NCBI GenBank assembly: GCA_031406795.1
Contig: JANOHV010000226.1
Coordinates: 1-39,379, forward strand
Source: DATDCY01 sp031406795 [NCBI: Candidatus Rokuibacteriota bacterium]
GTDB lineage: Bacteria > JAUVQV01
DNA length: 39,379 nucleotides
Direction: 5' to 3'
This document shows positions 18,257-28,166 of this stretch, piece by piece; within the stretch, counting starts at the first letter, position 1; the number at the start of each line of letters is the position of its first letter. A program made the translations under genes and the position numbers. The notes under the pieces were generated by a model. It made no database searches. It was not told where the DNA came from and was given only the letters and a program-made list of their open reading frames with translations.

Positions 18257-18888
18257 TGGTTTCCGACATCTGGGAGCAGCGCCGGCGGGAGTCGGAGCGC
18301 GTCTGGGGGGAGATCCGCAGACGCATCGAGCAGCTCGATCACCCGGCGGACAACGCGCCGCCGGCCGAGGAGCTGGCGGCCCTGTGGCGCCGGCGGGCGG
18401 TCGAACTCGCCGATGCGCCCGATCGCGACCGGGAGGCCGGCGAGCTGCTCACGCTGGTGGTGCTGCGGTGGGGCGCCGATCGTTACGCCGTGCCGATCAC
18501 CTCGGTGCGCGAAATCCTGCGGGTCGGCCGCCTGACCGCGGTGAGCACCGCCCCGACCTTCGTGCTCGGCGTGATCAACCTGCGCGGCGTCATCATGACG
18601 GTCCTCGACCTCCGGGTCTTTTTCGGGCTGGAAACCGGTCCGGTCGGGGACGAGGCGCGCATCATCATCGCCGAGGGGGCCGGCATGGTGGTCGGCATCC
18701 TCGTCGAGCAGATCGAGGAGATCGTCGATCTGCCGGCGGCGCAGGTCAAACCGCCGCTCTCTCCGGCCAAGGGCCTGGTCGAAGATTACGTCGTCGGCAT
18801 CGCCGCCCACGGCGACCAGATGGTGGTGCTCATCGATCTCGAAAAGGTGCTCAGCAACCCGCGTATCGTCGTCGACGAAGTGGTCTAG
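18256..18888 (+). CDS. CheW-family coupling protein with N-terminal extension (WspD-like)
   Basis: CheW proteins link chemoreceptors to the CheA kinase. The 210-residue product has an arginine- and glutamate-rich helical extension (about residues 1-65) followed by a CheW domain: [44 protein letters not shown] and [16 protein letters not shown]. Extended CheW proteins of this kind resemble WspD. It is the only CheW gene in the cluster, whereas the classical Wsp operon has two (WspB and WspD). The two receptors may share it. It is 38 bases upstream of the first receptor gene. Confidence 0.9.
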   Translation: MVSDIWEQRRRESERVWGEIRRRIEQLDHPADNAPPAEELAALWRRRAVELADAPDRDREAGELLTLVVLRWGADRYAVPITSVREILRVGRLTAVSTAPTFVLGVINLRGVIMTVLDLRVFFGLETGPVGDEARIIIAEGAGMVVGILVEQIEEIVDLPAAQVKPPLSPAKGLVEDYVVGIAAHGDQMVVLIDLEKVLSNPRIVVDEVV

Positions 18889-18926
18889 CCCCGGGCGGGA
18901 CCAGAGGCCGGCATGAGGAGGAGTGG

Positions 18927-21278
18927 ATGGGTGCAAGAATGAAGCTCGGACCGAAACTGATCGTCTCGCTCGGACTGACCCTGGCCCTGATTCTCGGGTT
19001 GTTCATGTTCGTCATGACCCGCTACCAGCGCCACGGGGCGATCGAGCAGGCTTCCCAGCTGATGCTCACCGTCGGCCAGGCCATCGTCAAGAGCATGGAG
19101 CGCTCGATGCGCCAGGGCGATATGGCGAGCATCCAGGAGATGCTCGAAAGCATGGCCGGCGGCGACATCGCCGGCCTGCGCATCGTCAACTGGGGCCGCA
19201 CCGTCACCCAGAGCGACAAGCCCGGGGAGATCGGCACCCGCGCCGGCGACGCGCTCATCGACGAGGCCTTCCGCACGGGGCTGCCGGTGCGAACGGATCT
19301 CGTGCTGGGCCAGCATCCGGTCCTGCGCCAGGTCTTCCCCCTGCGCAATTCCCCGCAATGCACCGGCTGCCACCGCCAGGTCGGCCCCGGCGCCGTGCTC
19401 GGGGCGGTCGACCTGCACCTGAACATCGACCTGATCGGGCAGCACATCAGCTCGATGACCAAGACGATGTTCCTGTGGTCGGCGGCGATCCTCGTGTTGA
19501 TCATTGGCGCACTGCTCCTTCTGCTCCAGCCCCTCGTTCTCGGCCCGATCTCCGCGCTCTCGCGGGCAGCGACGGCGGCGGCCGACGGGCAGGAGATCGT
19601 CTCCGTTCCGGTGAAGAGCGCCGACGAGATCGGCCAGCTGGCGAACGCCTTCAACACGATGATGCGCAATCTCAAGGACGCGCTCGAGCGCAACGAGAGC
19701 ATCGTGCGCGGGATCGCCGACCCGATGATCGTCGTCAACCAGGACGGCATCGTGACCTTCATGAACGAGCCGTGCGAACGGCTCACCGAACATGGGCGCG
19801 AGGACGTCGTCGGCAAGCTGGCCTGCCGCGAGTTGATGAATTGCGTGGAGTGCCAGGGCGCCTGCGGTCTGCTGCGGCTGGTCAAGACCGGGCAGGACGG
19901 GGGCACCGAGGAGAACACGATCCGCACGCGCAGCGGGCGCTCCGTGCAGACGCTCTCCACCTCCTCCCTGATCCGGGACGCCGCCGGCAACCTGCGCGGT
20001 GCAATCGGCATCTTCCGGGACGTCTCCGTGCAGCGCAAGGCCGAGCGCAAGCTGGCCAACAAGACCTCCTGGACCGAGTCGGTGATCCGCGCCGTCGCCG
20101 ATCCGATGTTCACTGTCGACCAGGAGAAGACCGTGACTTTCGTGAACGAGACCGCGGCGGCGCTCGTCGGCTTCTCGCCCGAGGAGATCGTCGGGCGCAA
20201 GTGCCACGAGATCTTCCGGGGAGCGGTCTGCCGGGAGGACTGCCTCTACGGCCGCGCCCTGCGCACCGGGACCTTCCACGGGGCCGAGCGCGAGGTGATC
20301 AACCGGCGGCAGGAGAACCTGGTCGCGCAGGCCAGCGGCGCGGTGCTGCTCTCCGCGGAGAAGGGCAACGTCGGCTTTCTGGAAATCCTGCGGGACGTCA
20401 CCGAAGAGAAGAAGAACCTGATGAATCTCGTCGAGGTCATCAAGCACGTTCAGGACGCCTCGACCCAGATCCTGAACATCGCCGGCGAGATTCTCTCGAA
20501 CACCGAGGAGCAGAAGAAGAGCATCTCCGAGCAGTCCTCCTCCGTCAAGGAGGTTGCGACCACGATCGAACAGCTGGACATCACGTCGCAGCAGACCGCG
20601 GAGAAGGCCGAAAAGGTCGTGCGTTCCGCGACGAAGTCGGTCGAGGTCTCCAAGGAGGGCCAGAGCGCGGTGCGGGAGGAGATGGAGACGATGCAGCTGA
20701 TCCGCGAGCGCGTCGAGGGGATCGCCCAGCAGATCCTCGGGCTCTCCGAGCAGGCCCAGCAGATCGGCACGATCGTCACCACGGTGAACGACATTGCCGA
20801 GCAGACCAACCTGCTCGCGCTCAACGCCGCGATCGAGGCCGCCCGCGCCGGCGTGCACGGGAAGGGTTTCGCCGTCGTCGCGATGGAGGTCAAGAAGCTC
20901 GCCGAACAGAGTCAGCAGGCCACGGCCCGCATCGGCGCCCTGGTCACCGAGATCCAGAAACAGACCCGGGCCAGCGTCGTCGCCACCGAGGACGGCGCCA
21001 AGGGGGTCGAACTCGGGGTGCGTCTCGCCCTGAAAGCCGGGTCGACGATCGAGAGCGTGATGGCGACGATCGGCGACACCTCCGACGCGGTCCAGCAGAT
21101 CGCCTCGATTGCCAAGCAGCAGTCGGTCGGAATCCAGCAGGTCTCGATCGCGATGGCCAACATCAACGCCGGGATGAAGCAGACGACCACCAGCGCCGAG
21201 AGCCTGCAGCAGGTGGCCGAGGACTTCAACGCCCTGGCAATGGCGCTCCGCAATGTCGCGCGCAAGTACAAGATCTGA
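18927..21278 (+). CDS. Chemoreceptor with periplasmic haem-binding motif and two cysteine-rich PAS domains
   Basis: The 783-residue product is a methyl-accepting chemotaxis protein. Layout: membrane helix (about 10-31); periplasmic domain to 180 containing one CTGCH haem c motif (Cys145, Cys148, His149); second helix (181-205); HAMP (about 203-255); PAS 1 (about 256-370) with Cys300, Cys306, Cys309, Cys313; PAS 2 (about 382-495) with Cys426, Cys435, Cys439; signalling domain (about 500-783). The hairpin tip is [19 protein letters not shown], in which the usual Glu of EAARAGE is Val643. The haem suggests redox, NO or CO sensing outside the cytoplasm; the PAS cysteines suggest a second, cytoplasmic input, perhaps metal or redox. 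These roles are inferred. ATG at 18927 with GGAGGAG upstream. Confidence 0.92.
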   Translation: MGARMKLGPKLIVSLGLTLALILGLFMFVMTRYQRHGAIEQASQLMLTVGQAIVKSMERSMRQGDMASIQEMLESMAGGDIAGLRIVNWGRTVTQSDKPGEIGTRAGDALIDEAFRTGLPVRTDLVLGQHPVLRQVFPLRNSPQCTGCHRQVGPGAVLGAVDLHLNIDLIGQHISSMTKTMFLWSAAILVLIIGALLLLLQPLVLGPISALSRAATAAADGQEIVSVPVKSADEIGQLANAFNTMMRNLKDALERNESIVRGIADPMIVVNQDGIVTFMNEPCERLTEHGREDVVGKLACRELMNCVECQGACGLLRLVKTGQDGGTEENTIRTRSGRSVQTLSTSSLIRDAAGNLRGAIGIFRDVSVQRKAERKLANKTSWTESVIRAVADPMFTVDQEKTVTFVNETAAALVGFSPEEIVGRKCHEIFRGAVCREDCLYGRALRTGTFHGAEREVINRRQENLVAQASGAVLLSAEKGNVGFLEILRDVTEEKKNLMNLVEVIKHVQDASTQILNIAGEILSNTEEQKKSISEQSSSVKEVATTIEQLDITSQQTAEKAEKVVRSATKSVEVSKEGQSAVREEMETMQLIRERVEGIAQQILGLSEQAQQIGTIVTTVNDIAEQTNLLALNAAIEAARAGVHGKGFAVVAMEVKKLAEQSQQATARIGALVTEIQKQTRASVVATEDGAKGVELGVRLALKAGSTIESVMATIGDTSDAVQQIASIAKQQSVGIQQVSIAMANINAGMKQTTTSAESLQQVAEDFNALAMALRNVARKYKI

Positions 21279-23226
21279 GCCGGGGAGTCTCGCAACGGCG
21301 CTCTCGCTCGGGAGCGTGCGCGCGCTGCTGGCCCTGTTCGCCATCGGCACGCTGGTCGGCGTCCTGTCGCTCGTCGAGGGGGCGCAGCTGCGCTCGGAGA
21401 TCAAGCTGCTCGAGGCGACCCGGAGTTTCGAAAAACTGCTCGACGCCGCCGCGGAGGCGGTGCTCGCGTTGGAGCGGCGTCTGGAAGCGGTGCCCGAAGC
21501 AACCGCCGAACCCTGGGCGCTGGAGGTCCAGTCGGTCCGCGACCGACTGCAGGCGCTCGAGGCCGGCGTGCTGCCCGGCGCCCGCTTCCCCGGTCGGCCG
21601 CTGCTCGAGGCGCTCGCCAGGGTCGAGGCCGCCGGACGGCGGGGCGCCCCGGCGCCGACGCCGGCCGAGACGCGGGAACTGCGCACCGCGCTCGCGGAGC
21701 GCTGGAACGTCTTTCACGACGCGGTGCACGAGGAGCTGACCCGGAAGGAGTCCCACCGTCTCTGGCGCATCGGCGAGCGCTCGCGGCAGTACCGCTGGGT
21801 GCTGTTCTTCGTCGGCCTCGCGGCGACGGCGATCCTCGGCGCCGCCATCGCGGTGACGGGCCGCTCGGCGGTGCGCGCCGGCGCTCAGGCGCGGGCGCTG
21901 GTCGCCGGGGATTACCCCGGCGCCGCGGCCCCCGCCGTGAACCGCGGGGATTTCGCCGGACTGCGTGCCGCCCTCGGCGCCGCGGCATCCGCCCTGAGCG
22001 CGGTGGAGGCCGGGCGCCGGCTCGAACAGCTGCGCCACGAGCGCTTCTTCCAGCGCCTGGATTCGGCGCTCAGCGACATCGCCGACGGCCAGAAGGCCCG
22101 TCAGCTCCCGCCGGCCGAGGACCCGGCCTGCGCCGGCGCGCTGAGCGCACTCGGGCGCGTCGTGGAGCGGCTGCACGCCGTCGAGGAGCGGGAGGAACTC
22201 GAGCGTTCCCGCGCCCAGTCGCTCACGGCCGTGCCCCGTGAGGAGATCTTCCAGCTCCACCAGTTCCTGGAACTCGGCGCGCAGGCGCCCGTGGCCTTCG
22301 CGCCCGAGAGCCCGCTGTACGGTCTGGCGCAGCGGGTCGCGGCCGTGGTCGCCCGCAGCCGGCTGTTGGTTTCTCAACTGCAGGACCGTTCGGCCCGCAT
22401 TCTCGAACTCTCGGGTACGCTCTCGGCCGCCATCGTCGACCGTGAAGCGGATTTCCGCCGGGAGTCGCAGCTGATCCACGAGACCTCGACGACCGTCAAC
22501 GAAGTCTCCGTCGCCGCCAAGCAGACCGCCCAGATGGTCGAGTTCGTCTTCCGCTCCTCCCAGGACGCGATGCAGGCCGCCGAGGACGGCCGCGAGTACG
22601 TCCGGCTCACGATCGAAGGCATGGATGTCATCGAGCAGCGCGTGAGCCGGATCGCCGAACAGATTCTGCAGCTCGCGGGGAAATCCCAGGAGATCGGCGC
22701 CATCGTCAAGGCCATCGGGGACCTCTCCAAGCAGACCAATCTGCTCGCCCTCAACGCGGCCATCGAGGCCGCCGGGGCCGGCGAGCACGGCAAGGGGTTC
22801 GCGGTCGTCGCCAAGGAGATCCGCGAACTCGCCGTCAAGAGTTCGCGCTCGACCCGGGACATCCAGCGGATTATCGGCGACATTCAGTCGGCGACCAACT
22901 CCGCGGTCCTCTCCACCGAGGAGGGCACGAAGAGCGTCCACGGCGGCGTGCGCCTCGCGACCTCGCTCAACCTGGCCTTCACCCAGGTGGTCGCGAAATT
23001 CCAGGAAGTCGTCGAGTCGGCGCAGCAGATCTCGACCGCGGCGCAGGAGCAGACCAGCGGCGCGCGGCAGGTGGCCGCTTCGGTCAGCAGCATCGACCAC
23101 ATGGTGCGCACGACCGTCGAGGACCTCAAGGGACTGCGGCACATCCTGGAGGAGTACCAGGGCATCGCCGCGGAACTGGCGGAGATTCTCAACGACACCT
23201 CCTCGACCCGGGGAGCGGTTGCGTGA
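21253..23226 (+). CDS. Second chemoreceptor (methyl-accepting chemotaxis protein)
   Basis: The 657-residue product overlaps the first receptor gene by 26 bases. It has two membrane helices (about 22-42 and 182-203) enclosing an all-helical, charged periplasmic domain of about 140 residues with no recognised ligand motif, then a HAMP-like and linker region (about 204-400) and a signalling domain with the tip [20 protein letters not shown] (492-511). The Arg of the usual EAARAGE is Gly508 while the Glu is kept (Glu511), the reverse of the first receptor. The large helical sensor suggests mechanical or surface sensing, as proposed for WspA, but this is inference. No C-terminal CheR-docking pentapeptide is present. 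Confidence 0.92.
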   Translation: MSRASTRSEPGSLATALSLGSVRALLALFAIGTLVGVLSLVEGAQLRSEIKLLEATRSFEKLLDAAAEAVLALERRLEAVPEATAEPWALEVQSVRDRLQALEAGVLPGARFPGRPLLEALARVEAAGRRGAPAPTPAETRELRTALAERWNVFHDAVHEELTRKESHRLWRIGERSRQYRWVLFFVGLAATAILGAAIAVTGRSAVRAGAQARALVAGDYPGAAAPAVNRGDFAGLRAALGAAASALSAVEAGRRLEQLRHERFFQRLDSALSDIADGQKARQLPPAEDPACAGALSALGRVVERLHAVEEREELERSRAQSLTAVPREEIFQLHQFLELGAQAPVAFAPESPLYGLAQRVAAVVARSRLLVSQLQDRSARILELSGTLSAAIVDREADFRRESQLIHETSTTVNEVSVAAKQTAQMVEFVFRSSQDAMQAAEDGREYVRLTIEGMDVIEQRVSRIAEQILQLAGKSQEIGAIVKAIGDLSKQTNLLALNAAIEAAGAGEHGKGFAVVAKEIRELAVKSSRSTRDIQRIIGDIQSATNSAVLSTEEGTKSVHGGVRLATSLNLAFTQVVAKFQEVVESAQQISTAAQEQTSGARQVAASVSSIDHMVRTTVEDLKGLRHILEEYQGIAAELAEILNDTSSTRGAVA

Positions 23227-25583
23227 GTTACCACCCCGACGAGCTCCTCGAGATACTCTCCATCTACAAGGCGGAGACCGAGGAGCACTTGCAGAAGCTC
23301 AATGAGGGGCTCCTGCGCCTGGAGCAGGCGCCGCGCCGCACCGAGACGCTCGAGGAGATCTTCCGCGAGGCCCACAGCCTCAAAGGCGCGGCACGGATGA
23401 TCGGCTTCGAGGCGGTGGAGAAGATCGCCCACGGCCTCGAGGACCTGTTCAGCCTGGCCCGCAAGGGGGAATTGGACTTCGGGCGCCACGTCTTCGACGT
23501 GATCTTCGTCGCCCTCGACGCGATCTCGAAACTGACCACCACCTGGCTCGAGAACCCCGGGGCGCCGTCGCCTCCGGTCGACGATCTGCTCGAACGCCTC
23601 CGCTCCGTGCGCACCCCGGGTTCCGAGCCTCCCGCCACTGTCGCCGCGGCGACACCGGCGCCTGCGGCTCCGCCCCCTCCGGTCGCTCCCGCGCGACCGG
23701 CCGAGCCTGCCCGACCGCGCGCCCCGATCGGGCCGTCCGCGGCGAACGCCGCGTCAGCCGCTGCGGGGGCGCCGCAGCCGAGGAGCGCGACGAGCGCCGC
23801 AGCCGCGGAGCGTACCGCGGATGACCATGCCGCCCCGGTGCCCGAAACGGGCGTGCGGCAGATCGAGGAGACCATCCGGGTCACCACGCAGAAGCTCGAC
23901 GACCTGATGAATCAGATCGGCGAAATTCTCGTCACACGCATCAAGTTCGACGAGCGTCTCGCCGAGATCCGCCTGATCGAGCGGCAGATCGAACAGCTGC
24001 AGGGGTCCTGGATCGCCGTCCGCCGGCGCGCCGGGCAGGGCGCGGACGCCTGGGCGGTGCGGGAGATCGGCGATCGCGTCGCCCGCCTCCAGGACGACAT
24101 CCGACACCTGGCCACCGGGTTCAATGAAGACACGCTGCGCATGACCCTGGTGTCGGGCGAGTTGCAGGATTCGATCAACCGGGTGCGCATGCTGCCGCTC
24201 TCCGCGCTGTTCAATCTTTTCCCGCGCCTGCTGCGCGACATCGCCCGGCAGGAGGGCAAGGAGATCGAGCTGGTCGTCGAAGGCGGCCACGCGCAGCTCG
24301 ACAAGAAGATCATCGAGGAGCTCAAGGACCCGCTGACGCACCTGTTGCGCAACGCGCTGGATCACGGGATCGAAAAACCCGAAGTTCGTCTGCGCGCCGG
24401 CAAGCGGCCGGCCGGGCGCCTGAGGCTCTCGGCAGCGCAGAAGGCGAGCAGCGTCGTCATCGACATCGAGGATGACGGCGCCGGCATCGACCTGGAGCGC
24501 GTCCGCGCCCTGGCGCTGCGCCGGGGCTTCGCCAAGGAGGCGGAGCTGCGGGAGATGACCGACCAGCAGGTGCTCGGCCTGGTCTTCCGGCCGGGGTTCT
24601 CGACCAAGGGCATGATCACCGACCTCTCCGGCCGCGGAGTCGGGCTCGACGTGGTGCTGACGAACATCGAGCGCATGAAAGGGACGATCACCGTCTCCTC
24701 GGTTCCCGGACGCGGGTCGGTCTTCTCGATTCGCCTGCCGATCACGCTGACCACGACCCAGGCGCTGCTGGTCAAGGTTTCCGGGCAGGCTTTCGCGATC
24801 CCGCTCGCCGCCGTCGAAACCATCGGCGAGATCGGCCTCGACCAGGTGACGTCCGTCGAATCGCGCGAAGCGGTGCTGATCGAGGGTGTGCCGACGGCGC
24901 TGGTGCGCCTCCACGAAATCCTGCGCCTCGCGGAGCAATCGGCGGGCCTGGAGGCCGGCGACAAGGTGCCCGTCGTCGTGCTCGGCTCCACGGAGGAGCG
25001 GGTGGCGTTCCTGGTCGACGAACTGCTCGGGGAGCACGAAATCGTCGTCAAGGGGCTCGGGGCGCCGCTGCGGCGGGTGCGCAACGTCTCCGGAGCGACG
25101 ATCGCCGGCGACGGGGCGATCGTGCTCATCCTCAACGTCTTCGACCTGATCAAGGCCTCGCAGAAGGTGCGCGGCCTCTGGCTCGCCGACAAGCGCCGTG
25201 CCGAGGCGGGGCGGCGCGGCAAGTCCCGGGTCCTCGTGGTCGACGACTCGGTGACCACCCGCCTGCTGGAGAAGGGTATACTCGAAAATAATGGGTACGA
25301 AGTGTCGCTCGCGGTGGACGGTGTCGACGCCCTGGAGAAACTCGCGAACGGCGGCTTCGACCTGGTGGTTTCGGACGTGGAGATGCCCCGGATGAACGGG
25401 TTCGAACTCACGCGTCGGTTGCGGAGTCAGGAGGTGTACCGCGAACTGCCGGTGATCCTGGTGACGTCGCTCTCCTCGGAGGAGGACAAGAAGACCGGCG
25501 TCGAAGCGGGCGCCGACGCCTACATTGTCAAAGGCGCCTTCGACCAGGGCAACCTGATCGCCACCATCAGGCAGTTGCTGTGA
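23223..25583 (+). CDS. Hybrid histidine kinase CheA-REC (WspE-like)
   Basis: The 786-residue product contains an HPt domain with the phosphorylated His51 ([10 protein letters not shown]), a long Pro/Ala-rich linker (about 132-208), a dimerisation region (about 212-340), the HATPase domain ([13 protein letters not shown] at 374-386, EDDGAGIDL at 416-424, [10 protein letters not shown] at 469-478), a CheW-like domain (about 508-645) and a C-terminal receiver with Asp718 ([12 protein letters not shown]). The CheY-binding P2 domain seems absent, as in other hybrid CheA proteins. The receiver may be a phosphate sink or an intermediate. The start is GTG at 23223 in a GTGA overlap with the receptor gene. 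The likely targets are CheB and the cyclase downstream. Confidence 0.95.
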   Translation: MSYHPDELLEILSIYKAETEEHLQKLNEGLLRLEQAPRRTETLEEIFREAHSLKGAARMIGFEAVEKIAHGLEDLFSLARKGELDFGRHVFDVIFVALDAISKLTTTWLENPGAPSPPVDDLLERLRSVRTPGSEPPATVAAATPAPAAPPPPVAPARPAEPARPRAPIGPSAANAASAAAGAPQPRSATSAAAAERTADDHAAPVPETGVRQIEETIRVTTQKLDDLMNQIGEILVTRIKFDERLAEIRLIERQIEQLQGSWIAVRRRAGQGADAWAVREIGDRVARLQDDIRHLATGFNEDTLRMTLVSGELQDSINRVRMLPLSALFNLFPRLLRDIARQEGKEIELVVEGGHAQLDKKIIEELKDPLTHLLRNALDHGIEKPEVRLRAGKRPAGRLRLSAAQKASSVVIDIEDDGAGIDLERVRALALRRGFAKEAELREMTDQQVLGLVFRPGFSTKGMITDLSGRGVGLDVVLTNIERMKGTITVSSVPGRGSVFSIRLPITLTTTQALLVKVSGQAFAIPLAAVETIGEIGLDQVTSVESREAVLIEGVPTALVRLHEILRLAEQSAGLEAGDKVPVVVLGSTEERVAFLVDELLGEHEIVVKGLGAPLRRVRNVSGATIAGDGAIVLILNVFDLIKASQKVRGLWLADKRRAEAGRRGKSRVLVVDDSVTTRLLEKGILENNGYEVSLAVDGVDALEKLANGGFDLVVSDVEMPRMNGFELTRRLRSQEVYRELPVILVTSLSSEEDKKTGVEAGADAYIVKGAFDQGNLIATIRQLL

Positions 25584-26671
25584 GCGCCGTGGAGCGGGAC
25601 TCGAGGGAGGCGGCGCCCACGGCGCGGACGATTCGCGTCCTGGTTGCCGAGGACTCGCTGTTCGCCCGCAGCGTCCTCGTGAAGATCCTCGAGTCCGACC
25701 CCCACATCAAGGTGGTCGGGGTGGCCCGCAACGGCCAGGAGGCCGTGGATCTGGTGCGCTCGCTGCGCCCCGACGTCGTGACGATGGACATCCGCATGCC
25801 GGTCATGGACGGGTTTCAGGCGACGCAGCTGATCATGGCCGAGAACCCGACGCCGATTCTGGTGATCAGCGCCTCGGTCGGCAGCGAGGACCTGAAGATC
25901 TCGTTCAATGCCATTCAGGCCGGCGCGCTCGACATCATCGAGAAGCCGCGCGGCAATCTGCAGTCCGGCTACGAGAAGCTCGGCGCGCAGATCGTGCGGC
26001 GCGTGCACATGGTCGCGGAGATCCGCGTGTTCCGCCATCTCTCGCCACGGCTGCGGCGGCCCATTGCCTGGACGCCGCCCGCGGGCGCCGCGGCGCGGGC
26101 TCCCGAGTTCGTGGTCGCGATCGGGGCTTCCACGGGGGGGCCCTCGGCGCTGCTCTCGATCCTGCAGGCCGCGCCGGCGGGCTTCCCGGCCCCCGTCTTC
26201 ATTACCCAGCACATTTCGGAGGGCTTCGGGCGCGGCTGCGCCGAGTGGCTCGCGCGCAATTCCGCCCTCGAAGTCAAGGTCGCCGAGGACGGGGAGCGGG
26301 TGCGCGCGGGCGTCGTCTACTTCACCCCGGACCGCGGCCTGCTCGAGCTGCGCGGCAAGTGGGCGATCGCGGTGCGCCCGCAGCGCTCCCGGACGGAGCG
26401 CGCGACCATCGACATCATGATCGCCTCGGTCGCCGAGGCCTGGCGCGAACGGACGATTGCCGTGTTGCTCACGGGCATGGGTAACGACGGCGTCGACGGC
26501 CTGCGCCGGGTGAAGGAACTCGGCGGTCGCACCGTGGTTCAGGACGAGAAGACCAGCGTCGTCTGGGGAATGCCGCGTGCCGCGGCGGACGCCGGCGTGG
26601 CCGACCAGGTTCTGGCGCTGGATGACATACCCCAGGCCCTGCTGCGGCTCGTGGCGAGCCCGGCGCGCTGA
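25580..26671 (+). CDS. cheB: Chemotaxis methylesterase CheB (WspF-like)
   Basis: CheB removes methyl groups from receptor glutamates and closes the adaptation loop with CheR. The 363-residue product has an N-terminal receiver with Asp70 (TMDIRMPVMDG), a linker (about 125-172), and the methylesterase domain with the catalytic triad Ser184 (AIGASTGGPS), His211 (ITQHISEGF) and Asp303 (GMGNDGVDGL). All key residues are present. The start is GTG at 25580, overlapping the cheA stop (GTGA). The diguanylate cyclase gene begins 14 bases after its stop. Confidence 0.95.
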   Translation: MSAVERDSREAAPTARTIRVLVAEDSLFARSVLVKILESDPHIKVVGVARNGQEAVDLVRSLRPDVVTMDIRMPVMDGFQATQLIMAENPTPILVISASVGSEDLKISFNAIQAGALDIIEKPRGNLQSGYEKLGAQIVRRVHMVAEIRVFRHLSPRLRRPIAWTPPAGAAARAPEFVVAIGASTGGPSALLSILQAAPAGFPAPVFITQHISEGFGRGCAEWLARNSALEVKVAEDGERVRAGVVYFTPDRGLLELRGKWAIAVRPQRSRTERATIDIMIASVAEAWRERTIAVLLTGMGNDGVDGLRRVKELGGRTVVQDEKTSVVWGMPRAAADAGVADQVLALDDIPQALLRLVASPAR

Positions 26672-26685
26672 GGAGAGTTGCGGAG

Positions 26686-28149
26686 ATGAAGATCCTGATT
26701 GCCGAGGACAGTCTGACCCAGGCCACGCTGATGAAGCACGGGCTGCAGCGCGTCGGCTACGAGGTGATCCTCGCGCGCGACGGCATCGAGGCGATCAAGC
26801 GGGCCTGGCAGGAATGCCCGGATCTCGTGGTCTCCGACGTCGTGATGCCGCGCCTCAACGGCTACCAGGTCTGCCGGCTGCTGCGTGACCACCAGAGCAC
26901 CGCGCGGATCCCGGTGATCCTGCTGACGAGCCTCGACCAGCGTCAGGACGCGTTCTGGGGGCTCAAATCGGGCGCGGACAAGTTCATCACCAAGGGCGGC
27001 GACATCCCGGCGATCGTCGCCCAGATCCACGCGTTCGTCGAGGAGCGTGCGCGCGCGGGCGCGGCCGCGGCGCCCGCGCGGGACGCCGCGGCCTGCAGGG
27101 TCGACCTGGACGCGGACGTCATGGAGCGCGTCATCCAGCTGCTCGACAAGAGCCTGTTCGAGTCCACCGTGGCCGCGGAGATCCAGGACCTGGTGAACAT
27201 CCTGGACGATCTGCAGGCGACCGTGCTCGGGGTGCTCGAGATCCTCCGCAAGGTCATCGATTTCCACATCGGGGCCATCCACCTGGGCGGCGAGGAGCAG
27301 CAGGGGCTGTTCGTGCTCGTGAACAAGTCGGTGGACGACCGCTTCATCAGCGTGCTGTGTGAGCAGCTGCAGCGCGAGACGCCGGGAACCGATCCGGGGC
27401 CCGGCTGCGAGCCGGAGATCATCGACCCGCAGCATCTGCTCACCCGGCCGGGGAGCCACCCGCAGCTGCCCGGATCGGTGCTCATCGCGCGCCTGACGAC
27501 CAAAGGCCGCGCGAGCGGCTCGATCGCGATCGCCACCGCGGAGGCGGAGGCCTATCCGGAGCGGGTCGAGCAGACCTTCGAGATGATCGCCCGGCACGCC
27601 AACATCGTCATCGACTACGCGCGCCTCTACGAGAGCACCAAACGGCTCTCCATCACCGACGGGCTGACCAAGCTCTACAATCACCGCTTCTTCCAGGACT
27701 CGCTCAAGCGCGAGTTCGCGCGTTGCCTCAGACATCAGTCCCCGCTGTCGCTGGCGCTGCTCGACATCGACCATTTCAAGAGATTCAACGACACCTACGG
27801 CCACCAGCAGGGCGACATCGTGCTGCAGGAGCTGGCCCGGACGCTGCGGGGGCAGGTGCGCAATCTCGACGTCGTGGCGCGCTACGGCGGCGAGGAGTTC
27901 GCGGTGATCATGCCCGACGCCACGCCGGAGGTCGCGCTGCGCGTGGCCGAGCGGCTGCGCGCCGCCGTCGAGGGGCATCCGGTGGAAGGGCCGACGGGGC
28001 CGCTGCGCGTGACCATCAGTCTCGGCGTGGCCTCGGTCCCACGCGCGGAGATCGGGGTTCCGGCCGGGCTGATCGCCGCCGCAGACCGCGCGCTGTATCG
28101 CGCCAAAGAGCGGGGCCGAAACTGCGTCGCCTCCCAGGAGCAGGGGTAG
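26686..28149 (+). CDS. Response-regulator diguanylate cyclase, REC-GAF-like-GGDEF (WspR-like)
   Basis: The 487-residue product should make c-di-GMP from two GTP when phosphorylated. The receiver (1-120) has Asp51 (VVSDVVMPRLNG). The middle (about 140-320) looks like a GAF domain, which Pseudomonas WspR lacks, so a second ligand may be sensed. The GGDEF domain (about 325-480) has DGLTKLYNHRFF, LLDIDHFKRFNDTYGH, GGEEF (401-405) and an inhibitory I-site RNLD (392-395) exactly five residues before it. It is therefore predicted to be active and product-inhibited. It lies 14 bases after cheB and 17 before the MshEN gene, so signal, synthesis and a possible receptor are in one operon. Confidence 0.94.
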   Translation: MKILIAEDSLTQATLMKHGLQRVGYEVILARDGIEAIKRAWQECPDLVVSDVVMPRLNGYQVCRLLRDHQSTARIPVILLTSLDQRQDAFWGLKSGADKFITKGGDIPAIVAQIHAFVEERARAGAAAAPARDAAACRVDLDADVMERVIQLLDKSLFESTVAAEIQDLVNILDDLQATVLGVLEILRKVIDFHIGAIHLGGEEQQGLFVLVNKSVDDRFISVLCEQLQRETPGTDPGPGCEPEIIDPQHLLTRPGSHPQLPGSVLIARLTTKGRASGSIAIATAEAEAYPERVEQTFEMIARHANIVIDYARLYESTKRLSITDGLTKLYNHRFFQDSLKREFARCLRHQSPLSLALLDIDHFKRFNDTYGHQQGDIVLQELARTLRGQVRNLDVVARYGGEEFAVIMPDATPEVALRVAERLRAAVEGHPVEGPTGPLRVTISLGVASVPRAEIGVPAGLIAAADRALYRAKERGRNCVASQEQG

Positions 28150-28166
28150 GGGCGGGGAGAACGGCG

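Noticed and set aside
16760-26671. Annotation of the cluster as a flagellar chemotaxis operon.
   Set aside because: There is no cheY, cheZ, cheC, cheD or flagellar gene. CheR has TPRs, CheA has a receiver, and the output gene is a diguanylate cyclase, so a Wsp-type alternative-function system fits better.
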